From Hysterium pulicare CBS 123377 (Eukaryota > Ascomycota > Dothideomycetes > Hysteriales > Hysteriaceae), in the NCBI GenBank assembly GCA_000467715.1, contig AJFK01000424.1, positions 1 to 58,176 of the forward strand: a stretch of 58,176 bases of DNA. The letters are read 5' to 3'. The notes under the pieces are model-generated. The model saw only the letters and a list, made by a program, of their open reading frames with translations. It did not search any database and was not told where the DNA came from. Positions 51,558 through 58,176 of this stretch are shown piece after piece. The position numbers and the translations under genes are program-made. The stretch's first letter is position 1, and the number at the start of each line of letters is the position of its first letter.

Positions 51558-53951
51558 ATGGACCAAAACAACCAGTGGGAGTCCCCTGCTAATCAGGGCT
51601 TCCCTGATCCCACCTCTTTAACTGATGGGGATACATCCCTTCCCACTTGGGGCGAGAACAACACCTACCCTGCTCCCTGGGGAGTAAACGCAAGCACAAC
51701 CGGCATTGACGACCATCACACTAATCGGACTCCCATGGCCAATATGGGGGTACAACGTCCGCCGCTTCAACTTCCGAATAACACAACACCACAGCTTCCC
51801 AGCGGGTACAAAACTACAACCATTCCCGGTGCGCATCCAATGCCATCGGATGCTCCCCCAATGAATCCTCCGCAATCTCAACCTCCCTTTGAGGTAAGTG
51901 GTTCTCAAACCCCCTTCTATTGCGGAGACCAGTTCTCACATCACTCGCAGAATTTCGCAACGACAGGCCGAAACCAAATGAAACGTCGTCGGTCCGACAT
52001 TTCTACAGCGAATGCTATTACAGGAGCTCCAGTTCCGAAGAAGCACCATCAGCTTAGGGAAGAGTCATCGGATGCGTCACCCTCTTCCCCAGCATCTCGA
52101 GTTCAGGCTCACTACTCTCGGTCGTCGATTCCGACGCATGTACAAGATATGCAACGACAGACCGGAGAGTCTGTTGATAAGTTTACGCTTCCCCATGACT
52201 ACATCTCGCCATCAGCAGATGGTGGAACCTTTCATCTGTTTCAGCACGACGGTCAATCCATGACACAGGTTGGAGATACTGTTCCTATGGCACAGGGCAT
52301 CGACTACATGCCGGATGAGTTCCCAACAAGCGGTCCTGATATGTATATGGCACATCAGGCGAGGTCGAAGTCAAACAGCTTTGAAGGGGACATCGGCGGT
52401 GGCTCTGAGCTGCCAGACCAGCATCAGCAGCGCGTGTTCTCTGGTCTATATCCAGATATGGAGATGAGCACAGAACAGTATGGAGAGGAACCAACCGAAG
52501 CAGATCCATTTAGCATGGCTGCTTTCCTACGAGAAAAAGCGGCCGGCGCATCTCGTCCTAAGTCTTCCTTCTATCAAGGCCCAGGACCCCGGGATCAGAC
52601 TCCTCAGCAATTCAACATGGAAGGTGGCCCTGCCAACAATTATCCCATGGAGAGTGCTTTCAACAATCAACAATTTCCGGGACAATTTGGCTCTGCGAAC
52701 CACTTCAATCACGGTTTCGGTATGAGTGAAGCATTCAACGCTGCCTTCCCGGTTCCACAATCACTCGGACCTCTTCTAGGTATTCCAGCTAACGAATCAT
52801 TGAATCAGTATAACGGTCTTCCAGATCCGGGATATTTCATGGATTATCCGAATCAGCAGCACCAAATGGCTACGCCCAATGGCTTCCAGGGAGACTTTTC
52901 CCAACTTCCGCTCCCCTGGAACTATGGTACTCACAACCCGGCCCAGACTTTCTCCGGACAGTTTGCGTTTGCTGAGAACATCAACGATGCACCACCGCAG
53001 CTAGGTGCACAGCTTCCTTCTGGCGTGCCAACTCATGCACCACGAACGACCTCGAAGACTGTCTCGAAGACTACCTCGAAGAAAACTCGAGCCAAAGCTT
53101 CAGCGAAAGGCAAGGAGAAGGCCACGACTGCCGAGAAGACGAATCGACGTCGATCAAAGGCCGCCGCCAAGGGAGAATCAATCTTAGCACTCTCAACTCG
53201 CAAGATCAAGCCACCTGATGGCCAACTTCGGATGGCACAGCTTGCCGGCCATGTAATCCCTGCCTCCAACCCAGCCACACAGCAGGTACATGCTCTCAGA
53301 AGCATTGCGACTCCCGTCAACGTCGACATCCGCCTCCTAGGCGACGTCGAGATCTCCGCCGAGGAGCTTCTTTGTTATTTCCCGATGCACATTAAGTGGC
53401 ATCACATGGCGCATCGCTTCGTGCAGAACGAATGGAAGCAATTGCAGATCGCCACATATGTCAACTTGTCTCGAGGCCTGGTGGCACCTGAGGGCATGAA
53501 GGGCAACAGCGTGCTCAAAATCATCCACAACAGTGACAAGACATTCTATGGTCGCACCATGGGCACCACCAAGCGTCCTGCGGGTCGATATACGAACTTC
53601 ACAGCACAGTCCTGGCGTCAATCGCCAAATGTTCATGCCGGCGCCGAGAAGAACCTTATCGATTACCGAGTCGTGGATTTGGCTGCTGGGGTTGTACGGG
53701 GTCCTAGCGATGATGGCAAGCGCGCTCTGTCGCGGTTGATTCAGTGGTGTAGACAGCACAAGCCGGATGCTCTCCTGAGCGAGGCTAGGGGGCTAATCAT
53801 ACAACACGCTATGGATATTGGCCTGGATGATATGGATGATGATGGAATCAACCATGATGTCGAGATCATTAAGGGGCTGAAAAATCAGCTTAGGGATCAT
53901 GCTCGTTGGCTCAAAGGGGATGCTAAGTCGAGGGGTGTGAACTGGGCATGA
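51558..53951 (+). CDS. Array protein 5: unknown, modules A+B, Gln/Pro-rich N-terminal two thirds
   Basis: Unrecognised protein; the open frame gives 797 residues from MDQNNQWESPANQGFP. A likely 57-nt intron (51894-51950, GTAAGT...CTCGCAG) lies inside the frame without a stop; spliced, the protein would be 778 residues. Residues 1-500 are Pro/Gln/Asn/Phe-rich and look disordered, with an NLS-like NQMKRRRSD...PKKHHQ. A Ser/Thr/Lys repeat (KTVSKTTSKKTRAK) and NRRRSKAAAK form a second basic region. Module A is at about 587-660 (VNVDIRL, EELLCYFPMHI, WKQLQIATYVN, SRGL, MKGNSVLKIIHNSDKTFYG) and module B at about 697-757 (DYRVVDLAAGVVRGPSD, LSRLIQWCRQH, SEARGLIIQHAMD). It is the last member visible. 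It ends 330 bases before a convergent gene. Confidence 0.73.
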   Translation: MDQNNQWESPANQGFPDPTSLTDGDTSLPTWGENNTYPAPWGVNASTTGIDDHHTNRTPMANMGVQRPPLQLPNNTTPQLPSGYKTTTIPGAHPMPSDAPPMNPPQSQPPFEVSGSQTPFYCGDQFSHHSQNFATTGRNQMKRRRSDISTANAITGAPVPKKHHQLREESSDASPSSPASRVQAHYSRSSIPTHVQDMQRQTGESVDKFTLPHDYISPSADGGTFHLFQHDGQSMTQVGDTVPMAQGIDYMPDEFPTSGPDMYMAHQARSKSNSFEGDIGGGSELPDQHQQRVFSGLYPDMEMSTEQYGEEPTEADPFSMAAFLREKAAGASRPKSSFYQGPGPRDQTPQQFNMEGGPANNYPMESAFNNQQFPGQFGSANHFNHGFGMSEAFNAAFPVPQSLGPLLGIPANESLNQYNGLPDPGYFMDYPNQQHQMATPNGFQGDFSQLPLPWNYGTHNPAQTFSGQFAFAENINDAPPQLGAQLPSGVPTHAPRTTSKTVSKTTSKKTRAKASAKGKEKATTAEKTNRRRSKAAAKGESILALSTRKIKPPDGQLRMAQLAGHVIPASNPATQQVHALRSIATPVNVDIRLLGDVEISAEELLCYFPMHIKWHHMAHRFVQNEWKQLQIATYVNLSRGLVAPEGMKGNSVLKIIHNSDKTFYGRTMGTTKRPAGRYTNFTAQSWRQSPNVHAGAEKNLIDYRVVDLAAGVVRGPSDDGKRALSRLIQWCRQHKPDALLSEARGLIIQHAMDIGLDDMDDDGINHDVEIIKGLKNQLRDHARWLKGDAKSRGVNWA

Positions 53952-54283
53952 GTAGGTTCGGTTCGGTGGGCTATTGGGGTTTATGTCTCTCTGGGGGGGA
54001 GGCATATTATAACTAAGTATTTTGCGGCTACTTTGGTGTAGTTGGCTATCAGGTCCTGGACCTGCTATACTGTATTTAGCTCTGTATACGGCACTGAGCT
54101 AGATTGGCAGTGGAAAAAATTCATCTCAAATTCTGAAATGCGTGAGTTGTGAAGTGAAGTGACTATTTTTCTCCTACCATGTTTACTAGCCACTACTGTC
54201 TCAAGTGAATAGAGATAGCTTAGCATAATCCTTTTACGCACATCTCATCTTAGTCTATGATGCAAAAGTCATCCTTCCCCATC
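53952..54283. other. Intergenic between convergent genes
   Basis: Between array gene 5 (plus) and the hypothetical gene at 54284 (minus). Nothing recognised. Confidence 0.4.
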
Positions 54284-55276
54284 CTACCCAAAGAAGTCCT
54301 GACCGTATCCCTCATAAGGACTTCCATACTCCCACCCATACCGATCGATCGTCTGACCCTTCGGCGGTAGCTGCAAACGCGAAGTCAAGATCATCCCCTC
54401 GCTATTCGCAACATCCTCCAATTCCATCTCCTTCCTCAAAGCTCTCAGCTCTTCAGACTCGAGATACTCCGCATAGTGCCGGTCTGACGGGAAGCTCATG
54501 AGCGAGAAGAAATCGCCTGGATCCGCATCATGTTTTTTGGCAATGTAGCCCGAAAGGGGCGTATTACCCGTGACTCGACCCGCAAGATGGAGTTCCAAGC
54601 CATGGTTGTCGTGGTTTGGGGTTTTGAGACGCGAAAGATACTCTCGATACTTTCCTTCCTGGCCTTCGTTCTGGAATTTCGCGAAGGTCAGGACGTATAA
54701 TGTCCGAGGTCCCTTTCTCCACCAGAACTTGACACTCTCAGCCAAATCCGGAGGCGTATCAAATTTCTCCCGTGGCAGGATGGCGTTGGAGTTCGATGGA
54801 GGTTCGTCGCTGCGAGGTCCAAATGCATCTTTGGCGACCTCCTCCTCAGAGTCGATCGTAAAGCTCCACTGCTGCGCTATCTTGTAGTTCCCTCCTTTGA
54901 GAGGATCATCTTGTTTTCCAGAGATGATGAAGAGATGCGACCAGTAAGAACCAGTAGGATTTGGCTTGCGAAAGAATATACCATCTTGTCCGGCGAAGAG
55001 GGGATCGATATCGGATTCGTGGAGATCGGCGATGAAGCTTGGTTGCGGGCACGAGGGACTCACGAGAAGAATGGTGCAGGGGAAGTTTGGAGTTGACTGC
55101 AACGGCTTTTCGGAAGAGGATGCCATGACTGTATATGGAGAAGTTGAACGCAATAGAGAGATTCCGAAGAGCGAGGAGGTGATGCTTGGAAAGACTCGTT
55201 GATGGAAGATGCTGAACCGCATGCTATGATATATTGTCGCCATGTCTTTCGACAGCTTTATCTGTTTCCATAGCAT
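54284..55276 (-). CDS. Conserved-looking hypothetical protein, about 280-330 residues
   Basis: Open frame of 330 codons with codon use and composition like a real gene. I do not recognise a named family. Three starts are possible: 55276, the ATG of MATIYHSMRF at 55243, and the ATG of MASSSEKPLQ at 55126, which gives a 280-residue cytosolic form. The longer forms begin with a Ser/Arg/Phe-rich stretch (IFHQRVFPSITSSLFG) that could be a mitochondrial signal or just leader. Inside are FPCTILLVSPSCPQPSF, FAGQDGIFFRKPNPTGSYWS and a segment FFSLMSFPSDRHYAEYLES near the C-terminus. That last pattern resembles dimeric alpha/beta-barrel (antibiotic-monooxygenase or DUF1330-like) folds, but this is only a suggestion. 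It has no evident partner genes. Confidence 0.65.
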   Translation of the reverse strand: MLWKQIKLSKDMATIYHSMRFSIFHQRVFPSITSSLFGISLLRSTSPYTVMASSSEKPLQSTPNFPCTILLVSPSCPQPSFIADLHESDIDPLFAGQDGIFFRKPNPTGSYWSHLFIISGKQDDPLKGGNYKIAQQWSFTIDSEEEVAKDAFGPRSDEPPSNSNAILPREKFDTPPDLAESVKFWWRKGPRTLYVLTFAKFQNEGQEGKYREYLSRLKTPNHDNHGLELHLAGRVTGNTPLSGYIAKKHDADPGDFFSLMSFPSDRHYAEYLESEELRALRKEMELEDVANSEGMILTSRLQLPPKGQTIDRYGWEYGSPYEGYGQDFFG

Positions 55277-56318
55277 CTAGAACACATGGTGTGTTGCCTG
55301 AAGGTCGCCTTGGGAAACGCCTTTTGTGAGCGAACTTGAAATGGTTTCGTATTGCTGTTGTAGGATTGTACGCACAGCCACTACACCAGCCACTAATTTC
55401 CCCGCCAGTACATTCTCAGGCAGCCAAGCATCAATGCGACGTGGCTTAGCCCGGGCACAGCCCAACCGTCGAAAACTTCAACAGAAAAATCATTTCTATT
55501 AACATGTGAAAAACCTCGATGCTCTCCTTTCTCAATTGAGATGACAGATGATTGTTGCAGCACAGCAATTGATCGACTTGAAGTATGATGCCTCCGGCTC
55601 GAGAGGACCCCCCTCCTCCCATAAGCCCATCTGGAGAGGTTGTACTGGTACATATATATGCAAGAGCTCTATAAAGATATACGTAGAGAAATGTAAAAAT
55701 AAGTATGCATCATGATTTGTGCTCCGATTTCTAGTCTAGACCTCATTGTTTGCGCCAGGGAGGTTTTCGCCGATCATTTTTCGCCGACCGTATCTAGCTG
55801 CTTTGGTAATGCATTTCGAGAGTATGGACGGGAAGGCTAAATTACGATTACACGTTGACTTTGAAAATGCGAACGGCGACGGAGAAAAAGAAATGCTATA
55901 TGGTGAGAAGATTGCGCTTGTCAATCGACCTCATGCTGGATGCGAAATCTCAAGGCAAGTCGGTTGAAGTTTACCATAAATGATAGCTTTAAAGATAATC
56001 ACTGCTTACGCGTGGTTAAGCTTTGCAAACTCTTCTCTCTCGGTTGAAGTTTCGCCTGGAGGAAAGCAGACCGTCGTTGTAGCTTGGAGATTTTCCTGCG
56101 TCAATGACACAGTATCCAGAAAGATCTACACTGGAGTACTGCTGGCACCAAGGGCTCTTGGAGCGTAAAGCAAGAACTCGGACTCGCGAGAGAAGAGGAG
56201 AGGGTCATCTTTAAAAGCGATGAAAAGGAGCAACCTTCATACTAGTTGAAGTATGGGTTTCGCGAAGCTTTGTGCTAAGGTGATAGCTTTTCAGGAACAG
56301 GAAGGGTTGCGATTGCGG
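55277..56318. other. Intergenic or decayed sequence upstream of the STAND pseudogene
   Basis: No supported gene. It contains copy 2 of the short dispersed repeat (55972-56037). The right end may hold the degraded 5' part of the STAND gene, since open frames become short and shifted there. Confidence 0.4.
55972..56037 (+). repeat. Short dispersed repeat, copy 2
   Basis: Matches 42292-42358 over about 66 bases, about 83% identical by eye with one single-base gap. Flanks do not match, so only this core is shared. Confidence 0.5.
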
Positions 56319-58176
56319 CTTTTCGGTGTATTTTTGAGGACCCTACCGACCAGGATATCAAGTGGTCAAACTTCAAGCAATGGCTCGAATCAGATTCGCA
56401 GCTTTACTGGATAATCGGAAAGGTGGGATCTGGAAATCTACCTAGATGAAGTATATCTGTCAGCCACTAGACTCTTCCAGCACGCGAGCACGCTCTACTA
56501 GTTATCTGAGAACATGGGCGGGCAATTGCACCTTGCTAATTGCTACCTTTTTCTTCTGGAACTCCGGGGCTCACATTGAAATGACACAAGCCGGTCTATT
56601 GCGTTCTCTGATCTACCAAATAGTATCGCAGGCTCCAGAAATACTCCCTGCAATCTGCCCAAAACTTTGGGAAGCCCTTTGCCTCTTCAATGACTGCTCG
56701 TCCGAAGAATGGCATGAGCACGAATTAGAGCATATGCTTCGGCCGGCCGCCAAAATTTTACCGAGGGACACAAAGTTATGCCTCTTGATCGACGGCTTAG
56801 ATGAGTTCGATGGTGATCACTTGGTACTCATCGAACTGTTCAAAGACTTACTCGCCAATCAGAACCTCAAAATATGCATCGCAAGTCGCCCATGAGAAGT
56901 CTTCAAGAAGGCATTTCAAAGCAATCCTAGCCTTCTGATGCAACGATTAACGTATGAGGACATGAAAGCATTTACTACCTCACAATTGCTCGCTGATCCT
57001 GGCTTCGCTCTGCTACAGAAACGCGAATCAAAGTATGCGAATGAGCTAGTCGAGAACATTGTTTCCAAGGCATCAGGTGTCTTTCTGTGGGTCCGCCTAG
57101 TGTTGTCGTCCTTGCTCGCTGGACTTAATCACGGTGATCGGATTATCGACCTTCAACGACGCCTTAACGCACTCCCGCCAGAGCTCGAACGGCTTTATGA
57201 TAAGATGATGGACAGCATCGAGTCTTTCGACTTTGAACACGCCGCTCAGCTTTTCAAACTTGTCCGAATGTTCCTCGACCCTCCCTCAGTCATGCTCATG
57301 TCATTCATTGATGAAGAAGATTGGAAAACTGCTCTGAAGCTACCTTTTAGCCCTATGTCGCATGATTCGGTAATGGCAAGACTGGAGACCATGCGCCGCC
57401 GCCTGAATAGCCGTAAAAGGGGCTTTCTAGAAGTCCCCGAAACTGGATTGATTCCATTTAGGGGTCTTGACATCATCACAGCAAACAACTGCACGGTCTA
57501 GTATCTTCACCGCACGGTCAAAGACTACATAGAGAGTCCAGGCATCCAGAAATACCTATCTTCTTCAATTAAAGCTTATTTCGATCCTCATCTGAGCTTA
57601 TGCGCTGGCAATCTGGCCCAGATAAAGACGATCGACCCTAGATGCGTTGGTATGCAGGATGATACTCTTTGGGTACGCGTCCGGCAGTGTATGTACAGCG
57701 GGAGTAGTTCCATACGTGGATGCCAGAGCAAATACTGGCTGTCTCGTCCAAAAAGTGGATCCGAAGTGCGGCAAGCCTCCCTTTGCTCGTCGATGCTCTC
57801 TATCATAGTAGCACCTGGACCGATAACTATCTAGATTCAGTCCCATATCATAAGATGTTATTCAGTCTGCTCGAAAAAGGGGCAAACGTTGAATTACTGT
57901 TTCCACTCTCGATTGATGACCGTAAGGAGAGAATCTAACACATCCTTGATTTTTCATCTGATAGGGGGATTCATAACTACAGCTCATCGCTTTATAGATC
58001 TACGCCGGAAGTCGCACAACACTTGCGAAAACTATTCTTCTAGTCTGAAGCGGCATGGGCATTGAGACAAAAGCCTACGAAGTCTCCTTGGCTGGATTGG
58101 TGGGGTTGAAATATATTTGGTGAATGCCGCACTTCAAGTCGGGAAGATATCCTCTTGTGTGCATATCCTCTTGTGT
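56319..58176 (+). pseudogene. NACHT-type STAND (NLR-like) gene relic, runs off the window
   Basis: Degraded fungal STAND protein, a family acting in non-self recognition and cell death. Upstream of the P-loop one frame reads FEDPTDQDIKWSNFKQWLES, then YWIIGKVGSG. The P-loop itself is broken by a one-base loss and a TAG codon near 56435-56445. The next frame (56446-56895) continues MKYICQ, LRTWAG, ATFFFWNSG, QAGLLRSLIYQIV and the Walker B LCLLIDGLDEF. A TGA after CIASRP (56893-56895) replaces the Trp expected in this motif. The frame goes on with ASGVFLWVRLVLSSLL and LPPELERLYDKMM until a TAG (57499-57501), where a Gln is expected before YLHRTVKDYIES. A further frameshift follows (ALYHSSTWTDNYLDSVPYHK in another frame). 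Both stops fit G-to-A/C-to-T transitions. Not expected to make a working NTPase. Confidence 0.82.

Noticed and set aside
1-58176. CRISPR arrays, rRNA genes and bacterial-type operons
   Set aside because: The sequence is clearly eukaryotic with spliceosomal introns, and no regularly spaced direct repeats or rRNA-like segments were seen.
58147-58176. Tandem repeat of ATATCCTCTTGTGT at the window end
   Set aside because: Only two units and cut by the window edge; too little to interpret.

Overview
The window reads as filamentous ascomycete DNA (Pezizomycotina; the gene set would fit Leotiomycetes, but that placement is inference). Genes are split by short GT-AG introns of about 45-120 nt, intergenic spaces are about 0.5-3 kb, and several families are typical of such fungi: a PTH11-type rhodopsin-domain receptor, a PDR-type ABC transporter, a highly reducing polyketide synthase (PKS), and STAND/NACHT and ankyrin proteins. 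All gene models were built by eye from splice sites and protein similarity. Where I give a spliced length, the exons add up to an intact frame.

Left part (1-17 kb): a Yip1-family Golgi protein (minus, 3' end cut by the window edge); a secreted S1/P1 nuclease (plus); a damaged STAND-N/ankyrin gene; a previously unmarked three-exon gene for an 81-residue, 8-cysteine secreted protein; an alpha-glucoside-type MFS sugar transporter (minus); a GNAT acetyltransferase (plus); and a five-exon PTH11-like receptor (minus) divergent from an APC-family amino acid/choline permease (plus). Two kinds of small inverted-repeat element occur here. A 205-bp MITE-like element has one copy inside the last intron of the sugar transporter and a second copy at 17.0 kb. 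A 274-bp AT-rich element with TA flanks lies at 9.25-9.53 kb.

Middle (17-33 kb): a seven-exon PDR ABC transporter (minus), a ketopantoate-reductase-like gene (plus) and a single-exon 2477-residue reducing PKS (plus; KS-AT-DH-MT-vestigial ER-KR-ACP). They could form a minimal secondary-metabolite locus in which the transporter exports the product, but no other tailoring or regulatory gene is visible.

Right part (34-54 kb): the most unusual region. Five consecutive plus-strand genes (655, 1219, 987, 254 and 797 residues) encode proteins that I cannot assign to a known family. Most carry an NLS-like basic patch and long acidic or Q/N/P-rich stretches. They share two or three short modules, called A, B and C below. 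They look like a divergent tandem family of nuclear, perhaps DNA- or chromatin-associated proteins. A small membrane protein (minus) and a 3.1-kb gene-poor stretch lie inside the array. After it come a conserved-looking hypothetical gene (minus) and, at the right edge, a NACHT-type STAND pseudogene with a broken P-loop and transition-type stop codons.
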